18,630 bases of DNA from the NCBI GenBank assembly GCA_000499405.2, contig HG738175.1, positions 10,938 to 29,567 of the forward strand. The letters run 5' to 3'. The stretch comes from Onchocerca volvulus. Taxonomy: Eukaryota > Nematoda > Chromadorea > Rhabditida > Onchocercidae. The notes beneath the pieces were generated by a model. It was not told where the DNA came from, made no database searches, and saw only the letters and a program-made list of their open reading frames with translations. Below are positions 10,545 to 18,630 of this stretch, piece after piece; position 1 is the first letter of the stretch; every line of letters begins with the position of its first letter. The translations under genes and the position numbers were made by a program.

Positions 10545-11660
10545 AATGCAAATCAGGAGTAACATTTCTGCCAGAAACCAAGTAATCTAGATCTACATGT
10601 GCAAAAGTTCTAGATCAATTGACTAGATTTTCTGGAAGGTTAGGCATGTCAAACACCACTTCTGTCCTTAGGTACTCAAAATTTACACCGCATTTCTGCA
10701 GACTATGATCAATTCCAGCATGAATTCAGTCTTCGTGATGTTGTTGTATAAAGAATTCGATTATTGGCTTGTGTCTTGGAAGACGAATGGGGGTTTGCTA
10801 CAACATTCTAATTAAGAGTTCTCCAATCGACTCAGGAATCTTCACAAGTTCTGATTATCGCGATATAAATTCCATTTTTCCTTTTCTGATTCTTTCAGCT
10901 TGTTCTTGTTTGATTAATATCTACTTTGTCAAGTTGATAACCTTCGCTTGCGAATCTTTCTTTATCAACTGATAATGTTTTTAACCATCTGAATTTTTCT
11001 TTTGTCGTTATTTTAGAAACTCATACAGTGAACTGAGAACTCGTAAAATTGTTCGTAATGGTTTTAGCTATTTGTTGAAATGACTTCCATCTATGAGTTT
11101 GAAACTCACGCTGATGTGAATTGTAATGTTTACGACTGTCTTTTCTTCTTTGAAATTGAATTCTCACTGGGTAAGTTAGATTCGCTTACTTTTACCATGA
11201 AGATCCATATCAGCACGGCTCATACTTCTCGAATTGTCGTGGAGATATTCTCTTTGTTGTGATATCAATAGTATTATGCTCGCTTGATTGTTTTGGAACA
11301 GAAATTTTGCTTCTCGTATTTCCTCAACATGGCTTTCTATAGAAGTCTGGAATGGTTTTGAATCCAGTGAATAGCACACTTGAAATCGGACTATAAAGTT
11401 ACAGCCATGGTTTTTAACCCCAATTGTTTGGTGAAGAAACGTGCTTCTCCAGCCCGATCAGTATCGCTAATATCTCCGATCGAAGTATGTCATTCCTTCA
11501 ATTGACGCGATCCATAATTTTGCGAAGACAATAAGTGTTTCTGAATAAATGGAATCTTTATTATAATGATATAAATTTCTGTTGGAAACTTCGAAGTCGA
11601 ATAGATGTCTCAGGATCGTACTATTCTCATCTGATTTACCTCCCCAGACAAAACCCATAA
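10545..11660 (-). pseudogene. BEL/Pao fragment B, inverted: RNase H, linker and integrase zinc-domain remnants
   Basis: Read on the minus strand, 11560-11470 gives ETLIVFAK and IEGMT. A frame change then gives RSEILAILIG (RNase H glutamate region), and VEEIREAKFLF is at about 11285-11315. Highly degraded linker follows. At 10770-10680 the reading is FIQQHHED, a stop, then IHAGIDHSL (H2C2 histidines), and at 10655-10560 MPNLPENLVN and SRTFAHVDLDYL, the start of the integrase core. Order and motifs match BEL/Pao pol, but orientation is opposite to fragments A and C on either side. Several stops and frame changes, plus loss of the zinc-domain cysteines, mark it as dead. Confidence 0.72.
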
Positions 11661-11698
11661 CTTAGATTCTGATACAGTGACAGCGTAAAGAATTGTGT

Positions 11699-12255
11699 CA
11701 TGCAGGAGTCGTTCACACATTATCAGAATTGAAAAAGAATTTTTGGATACCTAAAAGCAGAACCGAAGTTCAAGAAAGTTTTAAATAAATGCAAAGGCTA
11801 AAAAGATGGAGTTCAAAACCATTCCAACTACCGTCAATACTAATCTCCTATTGGACTAAATTATCTCGGCCTTATTTCTATCAAAAATGAGAATGGACTA
11901 GTTAAAAGGTGCATAGCGCTGTTTATTTTCTTCACAACAAGAGCTGTACATCTAGAAATGGCGGATACCGCCGAAAGCTTCATACATGCACTCAGAAGAT
12001 TCAGTTCACGGCCAGGATTTTCTAAATTGGTTCTAAGGGACAACGTATATTCAAGATCATCATGAAGTACACAACTAAATTAAGAAACTTCCTAATAGTC
12101 GAAGGAATAACCTGGATGAATACCACATCGCGAGCTCCACCAGTGCATGGAAGACTGATTGGCCTATAAAAAAAGGCACTGATGAGGACCATAGGTAAAA
12201 GATTATTATGGGAAAAGGTACTGATGGTAGAAATCGAAGGTGTCGCTGATTTCCC
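11699..12255 (+). pseudogene. BEL/Pao fragment C: integrase zinc and core domains, degraded
   Basis: From 11699 the reading is HAGVVHTLSELKKNFWIPKS, then stops. From 11853 a 70-codon stretch reads [34 protein letters not shown], and SKLVLRDN before a TGA at 12063. This is the integrase core. The first catalytic Asp is replaced by Asn (LNYLG against LDYMG in copy E) and the second Asp is kept (RDN). Around 12140-12200 PPVHGRLIGL replaces the [10 protein letters not shown] motif, losing the catalytic Glu, followed by a TAA and KKAL. Homology ends at VEIEGVADF. Because fragment A already contains an H2C2 domain, C is a separate copy and not its continuation. Confidence 0.78.
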
Positions 12256-12622
12256 ATATTCGTAACAATAATTATGAGTCCTTGGATTCTGTTCTCGATT
12301 TCCTTATTGAGAGTTCTTGTTTCTTCTTGTATTGTTCTCGAAATCTCAAACTTGGGTAATTAAACCCTTATTATAATATCTGATAACGCGATAAGACATA
12401 ATAAATACAAGATCGCTACAATTCAGTCAATCAACAAACTTTCTAATGACGCGACATCATACGGAAGATATAGATTAATACATACCATTTCGTAGTAACA
12501 CATCCTTTCAAATGATCCAATGGTCAGGGCCCTCCTCTTATATATAGAGGGAGGATCCCGCTTGAATTTCATCTCGCCATTTCTATGAGAGCGTTACTTT
12601 TTGGCGCGTGACCTTGACTACA
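12256..12622 (-). repeat. Probable 3' LTR of the minus-strand fragment D
   Basis: This block lies immediately downstream, on the minus strand, of the pol C-terminus of fragment D. On the minus strand it begins near TGTAGTCAAGGTCACGCG, has CTATATATAAGAGGAGG (TATA, about 12535-12552), and ends with several A-rich AATAAG/TTTATT stretches near 12350-12400. The TATA lies inside a near-palindrome, CCTCC-TCT-TATATAT-AGA-GGGAGG (12531-12554). The upper part is more GC-rich than its surroundings, as is usual for these LTRs. The exact ends are guesses, and no second copy is in the window. Confidence 0.4.
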
Positions 12623-12722
12623 ACAGAGAATAAAGTTACAAAGCCATTTGACCTATAAACAAAGAAACATATTCACATCCACTACGATTAAAAAATCATT
12701 TGAAAAACACGAATCATTTATT

Positions 12723-13255
12723 TTCTTATACTCCTCGCGATTTCAGCGAGACTCCCGAGGCGAGCGATCTTCTTGACCTTGTTCTCTGCCGGAGATCTCC
12801 AAGGGATAGAGATGTTCCAATGCTCTCAGTTGCTCGTTTTCCATTAGCTGTCTTTACAACTGCTGATCGGCAAATACCATCCTTACCTCTTATGAGTCTA
12901 CGGACTCTTCCCATTTTCCAAGTTTTTCTGGGACAATCAGCTCATCTATTTCTGGTTCTCGTCGAATCCGGCTGCGAGGTCCTCGGTGTTTACATTGAGC
13001 TCGTTTCCTTAACTCTTATAAATCTTCTCTTCGCCGTATTTTCCATAAGTGATCAAGTTTCTTGCATGTTGTCGTGTATCGATGTGTCAATTCCTTTGTT
13101 TGCAGATTTTCAATGCTGGCTGTTGCATCATCTCTATTGTAATCCTTATCTTTTATTAAACGTTCTCCTCCAGCTGAGTTTGGATGTGAGAAATCCTCAG
13201 GTCTCAAACCAGGCCTATCCGAAATCCTCAGGTCTCAAACCAGGCCTATACCGGA
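12723..13255 (-). pseudogene. BEL/Pao fragment D: pol C-terminus (DUF5641-type)
   Basis: On the minus strand the reading is GLRPEDFSHPNS (the motif after the integrase core, about 13245-13175), LTHRYTTTCKKLDHLWKIRR, a stop, ELRKRAQCKHRGPRSRIRR, IDELIVPEKLGKW, a frame change, then MGRVRRLIRGKDGICRSAVV and KTANGK. This is the C-terminal chromatin- or DNA-contact domain of BEL/Pao integrases. A plus-strand 191-codon open frame over the same bases (12700-13275) is its shadow. The copy differs strongly from the corresponding domain of E ([11 protein letters not shown]...), so it belongs to another Pao lineage. The RT, RNase H and integrase core are absent. Confidence 0.78.
13190..13251. repeat. 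31-bp tandem duplication (2 units)
   Basis: The unit beginning GAAATCCTCAGGTCTCAAAC occurs at 13190-13220 and again at 13221-13251 with one mismatch. It lies in the LRPEDF-coding motif of fragment D on the minus strand. As 31 is not a multiple of three, the duplication alone breaks the frame. The near identity of the two units shows the duplication is recent compared with the rest of the decay. Confidence 0.9.
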
Positions 13256-14310
13256 GTAAACTGAACACCATTTGAATACTGGCTTCGATCATTATTTGAC
13301 CTGAAATCAGGATCTGATGTTATAGAAATTGGCGAGCACAAGAAATCACGCAAATGATTTACATTTCGCGTCAAGAATACAAAGTTCTAGAGCATAAACG
13401 CCTAATCCTGATTCTAGTAAACGAAAAAAATATCTAAGTTCCGTATTGAAGTTAATGTCAGCATCGTGAGAACATTTCAGCAGGAAGAAATGATCAAATA
13501 ACTTAAAAGTTCGAATTTTTTTTCTTCACCAAGATTACTTGATGTAAAAGGGCTACTAAATGGTTTACCATCTGGATTAGGAATAACTTTTAGGAAGCCG
13601 TAATGTATGTGCTGATCCGATTTGAACATTTTGAACGATCAATAAAAATTAGGGATAGTTTGAAGTGATCATTGTTTGGAAAATTGATCAAATAACTGAG
13701 TAAGTGCTTATTATCTAGTGAATGAATTGATGGAACGAAAATATCGTAAATAATATATTATTGTTTGAAACGATAATGTTGGGATTTTTATCTAAAGCAT
13801 TTGTCATTTTAGTTGAACAAGACTGTATTGACACTTAAAAGTTTCAAATTGAGTGGGTCAAATTGAATCACTGTGTAGGTTGCGTGTGAATGATTACTGT
13901 AGCATCAATATAAGTCTCGGTTTACTAAACATTAATACATCAGGAACTGTAATTGCGAGAATTTCTGTGTAGGACATCCCTTCGAAATTTGCCACATAAT
14001 CTACAGTACGTAAAGATGTACCTAAATGGAAGAAAAGAGATCATCAACTGTCTGCGTTCATTTATGTTTCTGAATGATCTTGTCGTGAATTTTTTCCTTT
14101 TGAAGAGAGGAGTTGGTGTTGGTGAAAAGTAAAAAACTTACGATTTGAGTTGAATTGCTGGATGCGTGGACCAATAATTTTTACGTTTATTGAAAATACC
14201 GCAAATAATTGATGACAGAATAATATATAGGAGTGAAATTGAGAAGTAGAAGTTTGTGAAATAAAAATTGAAACAAACCAGGATTACTAAATCGAAGAGT
14301 TAAGGTCAAA
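13256..14310. other. Unassigned AT-rich region with short protein-like minus-strand frames
   Basis: Between the BEL/Pao blocks D and E lies DNA with no recognised gene. Three minus-strand open stretches have protein-like composition. 13629-13477 (50 codons, ATG start) contains YGFLKVIPNPDGKPFSSPF, preceded by GATCAG, with a possible GTGAAG donor inside. 14037-13894 is open after a CCATTTAG acceptor and contains VDYVANFEGMSYTEILAI. About 14280-14133 contains a hydrophobic run (SLLYIILSSIICGIF) followed by NKRKNYW and a GTAAGT donor. The phases of the last two do not join, and no family is recognised. They could be exons of a decayed or unknown gene. Confidence 0.25.
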
Positions 14311-14319
14311 ATATAACAG

Positions 14320-14694
14320 TTAATTGCCAAGTTTTGTTACAACGGTTGAAGTTTTCCGGAGTCGAGATTTACACCGCCAGTCGCCAAAAACAAATTTTTA
14401 AGAATGATGCTTCTCCCCCAGCTAAGGTGTTCAAATTAGAGGATACAAAAAGTGAGTTACAGTTATCTCATACTGTGTAGGAGATTGTTACATGAGAAAA
14501 CACATTTTTTTTCGTTATAAATTAGCAAAAAGATGTGCATAATCATACATGCTAAGTGATCATAAGTTAGATAACGGATTTATCTCTCAAATTTGGGAAA
14601 ATGTTGAAGTTTTGCATAATGAGATGAATCTTTTGTCTAGAAGATGCTTCACAAAAAATAATTCTACCAAATGTTCAAGATACAGATATAGCAG
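14320..14694 (+). other. Two candidate exons of an unidentified plus-strand gene or relic
   Basis: Exon a (14320-14451) follows ATAACAG, is open, and ends at a strong A|GTGAGT donor. It reads NCQVLLQRLKFSGVEIYTA through PPAKVFKLEDTK. Exon b (14641-14694) follows TTTTGTCTAG, starts in the phase exon a requires, and reads DASQKIILPNVQDTDIA before a GTGTTA donor. Phase agreement across the 189-base intron is the main support. No clear third exon can be chosen: a 95-codon plus-strand frame at 14797-15084 is a candidate but lacks a good acceptor. The family is unknown. Chance cannot be excluded in AT-rich DNA. Confidence 0.3.
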
Positions 14695-15061
14695 GTGTTA
14701 AGACTTCAATCTGAAGGAATTTACATTTGAATTTGGTGACTATCCAAATAGAACAATTTTTTATGATAATCAGTAGTTTGAGATAGGAGAGTTATTTTGA
14801 AAAAGTTATTTCGGGTTTTCCGACACTCCCGACTGAAAGAGAAGGTGGAGGGATATATTGAAATGTATTTAGTCCAATTCACTTTGGTTGTTCTGCAGAT
14901 GGTTTATGTTCCTCACGAAGAAACCATTAATTCAATTTCTGCTAGATTGGATTTAGGTTTAGAGTTCTTAATATATAACAAACGTATTAAGGAACAAATC
15001 AAATCAGACTTAAATTTGATGAAAATTAATATTATCAACGAAACAGCAAATACAAAAACTT

Positions 15062-16400
15062 ATCATTCGCCAGTATTTGGTTAGTTCGTCTAGTTCTTGC
15101 TGTATTAACTCACGTGCCTTGTAGAAACCAATTTGAATTTGTTGTGATAATTCGACTCCTCCGTCATTGATTTTGTTCCAAATTTCTGTTTTTGGTCGAT
15201 TTATTATACAATACGATATTAGGATGTTGCTGGGATAAGATCTTCAGTTCAGCATCAGTACGTCAACTTCGAATTTACTAATTATTCCACCATTGAATTC
15301 GACTACCCTTGCTTTAAGCCTTTTAGATAACAGGGTACAATTAGCAAATTTCCATTGATTCTTTTGGCTATTATGTCATTCCTTTGTAGTATTAATTCGG
15401 CGGCCAATGTAGGATTGCTATGAGATAACCATTGAATGAGGGATAACAGATTATAACAATTTTGACAGCTTAATTTTGACAATTCGTTCAGTTGTTGTTT
15501 AAATTCTTCTCGAAGATTGTCAAAAACATATTGGAATTTGGGATTTTCCGGGTTAACAATCTCTTCTTGATTAGTTTCTATCATCATTAATTTTCCCCTC
15601 AAAGAATTTGTTGGGGTTCTACTAGGACTAGAATTTTTAGTTATAACTTTATCGATAACAAAACGTCACCATTCATCAGGTAAGGGTCGATAAAGTCGCA
15701 ATTTTCTGCTGTAACAGTTTCATTATCTTTATAAATGAATGAAGTTTGAAGTTCGTCAATAAGAATATGAGTTTCATGCATTCTTGCATTAAAATTTCCA
15801 ATTTGTCGATGCAAACATTTTGTTCTAGCCTCGGTCTAATTCCATAGAATAATGCTGGAGCTAGTTATACATTTCCCAGTTTGTGTAAGACAAGGTTCAA
15901 TAGATTCAAGATCTGACACTAACTTTCTTCCATCATAAATTAGGATTTGTCCTTGTTGTAATAAGAAACTCGTAGTTGATTGGCATCGAATTCCTAACCA
16001 TCCATATGAATACTGTATGTTGTTACTCGTTGTCCATATGTTTGGAGAAATTTGTTTGAATTTATTTTCACCAAATCTATCTTAATCGAGTGTTCTACAA
16101 ATCTGAGAGTTTGTTGCTGAAATGGTAGTTTGGTCTGACAAAGAGAATCTCAGAAAAGCCTTAGTACGAGTGATGTTACTACATTTTATAGCAGGTATCT
16201 TCGCATGAATCCGTGTATAAACAGCTACTTGCATTGATGTAAGGTTTTGTTCCGATGCATGCTCGCAATTCCATTTCTGTGGCAGATTGAATGGAATTCC
16301 CGAAGTCGATTAACAAATGTTGCTTGCTGTGACTTGAAATAATAGTGCAAAAATAATATTGATCAATAATAAACTCTTAGTTATTGTCTTTGAATTTTGT
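15062..16400 (-). pseudogene. Env-like third ORF of BEL/Pao copy E, broken
   Basis: This lies directly downstream of the integrase frame of copy E, where some nematode BEL/Pao elements carry an envelope-like glycoprotein gene. It opens with a hydrophobic, signal-peptide-like stretch (about 16380-16317) followed by cysteine-containing segments and possible N-glycosylation sites. It contains one 99-codon open piece (15602-15303) with a CxxC motif (SCQNC) and a final helix-rich piece near 15180-15062. Stops and frame changes occur throughout, so no intact product is possible. The assignment rests on position, the signal-like start and a recalled resemblance of the CxxC segment to nematode env-like ORFs. 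No fusion peptide or transmembrane anchor was identified. Confidence 0.5.
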
Positions 16401-16430
16401 AATAACTTTGTTTGTCGGGTCTGCGCGCTT

Positions 16431-17506
16431 CTAGTTCTTAACGCAATCGGTNCTTCCATGCGCTCTCAATCGTCTACTTCCTAGGGATAAAGCTTTCATT
16501 GATCTATTTAGTAGTTTCCCATTTGGCATTTGTATTGTTGCTGTTCTGATTTTTCCATTCCATCCTCTTTTGATTGCTTTTATTCTGGCTAGTTTCCACA
16601 TACCACGAGGTATATCAGGTTCGTTTAGTAAAACTATTTCGTTCTCATGTGGACTTCGTCTTTCTACAGCTCTGAGGGATGTCAATTTCTTTTGAGTACG
16701 CTTTCTAGGACTTGCAATATATTCATCTCTCCATAATTTCCAAAAAACATCTAGTGCAGTAAGAGTGTTGGACCAATATTTAAGTAGTTTATTCTTAGTA
16801 TTTAATCCATAAGGAGTATATTCGTTTTGATTACTCTCATAATTAGTTGATATATCGAATGAAACATTAGGTGAAATAAAATCAATTCGGCGTATTACTC
16901 CGTAATTATCAAATCCCACATATGTTAAAGGGCGAGTATTAAATATTCCTTCGATTTCTGCTATCAGAGTTATCAATTTTCCTCCCTTTAAAAGTTTCCT
17001 ACCTATTGCTCGTCTTAGAGCCTTTTTGGTAAGTCCGATAATTCGTTCGTATACACCTCCACCCCATGGTATCGTGTTTTTCCATATCCTACCCTTCTCA
17101 GCTGAAAAATTAGCGTTTTCTTCCTTAATAATTCTAAATACAAACTGGAACTGATTTGTATTATCACTGAGGATTAACTTCGGATATCCTCGTCGAGCGA
17201 CGAATCTCCTTAGTACGTGCAAAAATATTTCGGCGGTTAAATTCTCTGCATATTCAAGATGTACTGCTCTTGTTGTAAAACATGTAAAAAGAGCTATCCA
17301 CCTTTTAACTATTCCATTTTCAAATTTTATTGAAAGAGGACCCATATAATCTAGACTAACTTTTTCAAAGGTCCTCGATCTTACCACTCGTGTTTGTGGA
17401 AGATTTGGCATTGCAGGTAGTTTAAATGGCTTAGCTCTCCAGCGCTTACAACCCATACACCAAGATATGACGCGTTTAACTGCAGATCTTCCTTTTGGTA
17501 TCCAAA
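16431..17506 (-). pseudogene. BEL/Pao copy E: integrase core plus DUF5641 domain, long intact frame
   Basis: The best-preserved retroelement coding segment here. The frame runs from [11 protein letters not shown] (17503) through CMGCKRW (both zinc cysteines) into the core. Counting from the internal Met at 17456, the DDE triad is Asp36 (SLDYMGP), Asp98 (LSDN) and Glu137 (VYERIIG), all present. It inserts element DNA into the genome in active relatives. KNTIPWGGG appears about three residues shorter than I would expect before the glutamate. Residues about 225-325 form the C-terminal domain (FWKLWRDEY, then [25 protein letters not shown]). The end (SRRLRAHG, an N at 16452, DCVKN) looks frameshifted. 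The zinc-domain histidines are missing upstream because of a deletion at 17507. Confidence 0.88.
16452..16452. other. Ambiguous base N at the end of the integrase frame
   Basis: A single N sits 21 bases before the end of the integrase/DUF5641 frame of copy E, where the C-terminus has already stopped resembling the family. It may mark an assembly correction or polymorphic site. Confidence 0.95.
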
Positions 17507-17507
17507 N
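17507..17507. other. Ambiguous base N at the linker/integrase junction
   Basis: A single N lies exactly where the RNase H linker frame of copy E stops and the integrase frame resumes with missing sequence. It could mark a collapsed gap or a join between two repeat copies, so the deletion may be an assembly artefact. Confidence 0.95.
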
Positions 17508-18112
17508 GAGTTATCTTTGCAAACTTTGGAATAGTTGCTTCTTCAAAATCCTCTTTATATTTGAATTCACATTGTGGCCAATTCGATTTTTTTGCTAACC
17601 ACTGAGGTCCTTTCCACCACTGGTTGTAATTTCGGAGTTTAGTTGGTGAGAGACCTTTAGTAGCTATATTTACTGGATTTTGTTCACTTATATACCGAAA
17701 TACAAATTTTGCCTTCCTTATTTCTTCGACTCGGTTTTGTACAAATCGTGAAAGCAATTTTGTATAATTCTTGATCCAATGGAGAGCACATTCAGACCAC
17801 TACGTAACTTTGTTTTCATTCATTTCTAATTGTTTTAGCACAAATTGAGCTGCTCTTACTCCAATTAATATGGATAATAATTCGAGTCTGGGTATAGATA
17901 TACCTTTAATTGGAGCAAATCGAGATTTAGCGTAAATCAAAAAAGAATTTGATTTTGTACCTTGATTTTCTTGTTTAAGTGCATACACTGCTGCAGAATA
18001 CGCAACATCTGAAACATTTGTAAATACATGGATTTCCGTTTGTGGTGAATTTGTTATCGCAAATATTGGCACGTCTATGACATTCGTTGGCCATTCTTTA
18101 ATTAATGCATTC
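17507..18112 (-). pseudogene. BEL/Pao copy E: RNase H and linker, catalytically dead
   Basis: The minus-strand reading from 18112 is EWPTNVIDV, IHVFTNVSDVAYSAAVY, LIYAKSRFAPIKGISIPRLE, ILIGVRAAQFVLKQ, then TAG (near 17802), WSECALHWIK, VQNRVEEIRKAKFVFR, NPVNIATKGLSPTKL and the tryptophan-rich YNQWWKGPQWLAKKSNWPQ. Of the RNase H acidic residues only the Glu in RLELL remains: FTDAS has become FTNVS, and WSDxKCAL has become WSECAL with residues lost. The linker breaks off at FAKIT next to the N at 17507. About 130-170 codons, including the zinc-domain histidines, are missing before FWIPKG resumes in another frame. Confidence 0.85.
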
Positions 18113-18630
18113 CGTTAATGTTCATCTTCTTCATTTAAAACTTGGTCCCAAGACTTGTTTTCTTTCCATAGATGTTGGATAAATAATTTGAGTCGTATCA
18201 TCGAAGGAACTAAGGAACCCAATGAATCATATTGTGAAGCAACGGTTCTTTTCGTTATTTTCTTTCCAACCCATAGTTTTAATGTTACACGAATAACATG
18301 GATGTCATGAATCCATTTGAGGCCGAGAAAATTTTCCTTGTTGGTTGTACTTTGACTATATTCTGGTATTCTTTCATTGAATTTTTCATCGTTAGAAAGA
18401 AATTCTCTTATTTTCATTGAGGTCTCTTCAAAAATATTCTTCTTCGTACTTATATAAAGCTTCTTCTGTTCCATTCGCAGATATGGTAATGTTATCCACA
18501 TATAGATTCTCTCTTATTTCCCATGCCATTGCGCTGCCATAATTTTCAAGATGGTAATTGGTGATGATATCACTCCAAACGGAACTCTTTTGAAGCGGTA
18601 ACATTTTATATTTTCATCGTTTACTTCTTT
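18113..18630 (-). pseudogene. BEL/Pao copy E: reverse transcriptase, cut by window end
   Basis: Reading from the window edge, the minus strand gives [16 protein letters not shown], a frame change, [18 protein letters not shown] (YVDN at 18491-18502), a second frame change, [48 protein letters not shown] and a TAA near 18116. It parallels fragment A on the plus strand motif by motif and shares the YVDN box. The N-terminal RT, protease and gag would lie beyond 18630. The frame changes and stop rule out a working enzyme as written. Confidence 0.88.

Noticed and set aside
10249..10581. Minus-strand 110-codon frame treated as one protein
   Set aside because: Most of it is antisense to the fragment A zinc domain; only its first residues belong to the inverted integrase fragment B.
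8796..12255. Reading fragments A and C as one interrupted element
   Set aside because: Both contain the integrase H2C2 domain, so C repeats rather than continues A, and an inverted fragment lies between them.
12700..13275. Plus-strand 191-codon open frame, the second longest in the window
   Set aside because: It is the antisense shadow of the BEL/Pao pol C-terminus (fragment D), which has recognisable motifs on the minus strand.
1..18630. CRISPR array, bacterial operon, riboswitch or novel defence system
   Set aside because: There is no regular repeat-spacer array, no Shine-Dalgarno-led gene row, and the content is clearly that of an intron-bearing animal genome with LTR retrotransposons.

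Overview
The window looks like nuclear DNA from a nematode, most likely a spirurid or filarial worm. The evidence is an AT-rich sequence, one intron-split gene whose closest recalled relative is the cuticle-collagen prolyl 4-hydroxylase DPY-18/PHY-1, T-rich splice acceptors, and about 10 kb of decayed BEL/Pao LTR retrotransposons. The species is inferred. Nothing bacterial or CRISPR-like is present.

Region 1 (about 1-5,470) holds the only recognisable host gene. It is a minus-strand prolyl 4-hydroxylase alpha subunit running from a signal-peptide exon (5463-5294) to a stop at 1290. Eleven exons can be placed. Phases agree exactly at every junction from exon 1 to exon 6 and again from exon 9 to exon 12. 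The iron ligands (His-x-Asp and distal His), the 2-oxoglutarate lysine and two conserved disulfide cysteine pairs are all retained. The link between exons 6 and 8 (about 2,590-3,060) is poor: the expected 20-residue segment survives only as scraps in two frames with weak splice sites. The gene is therefore either fast-evolving there or starting to decay.

Region 2 (about 5,470-8,790) has no recognisable gene. It contains an LTR-like block (about 7,190-7,535: TATA box, then AATAAA about 250 bp on) and a second TATA-bearing stretch near 8,330.

Region 3 (about 8,790-13,255) is a mosaic of at least four broken BEL/Pao fragments in alternating orientation. Fragment A (+) carries RT, RNase H and the integrase zinc domain. 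Fragment B (-) carries RNase H and integrase zinc-domain remnants. Fragment C (+) carries integrase zinc and core remnants. Fragment D (-) carries the pol C-terminus plus a probable 3' LTR. All have stops, frameshifts or lost catalytic residues.

Region 4 (about 13,255-15,060) is unassigned. It contains short, protein-like open stretches with plausible splice signals, possibly remnants of an unrecognised gene.

Region 5 (about 15,060-18,630, minus strand, cut by the window end) is the best-preserved BEL/Pao copy, fragment E. It has RT with a YVDN box, a dead RNase H, a 341-codon integrase/DUF5641 reading frame with its DDE triad intact, and a broken env-like third ORF. Two single N bases (16452, 17507) flank the integrase frame, and the one at 17507 sits on an apparent internal deletion.

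No previously undescribed system could be demonstrated. The most useful leads are the damaged exon-7 region of the hydroxylase, the shared YVDN reverse-transcriptase box, the nested inverted retroelement mosaic, and the unassigned spliced-looking exons near 14,320-14,700.
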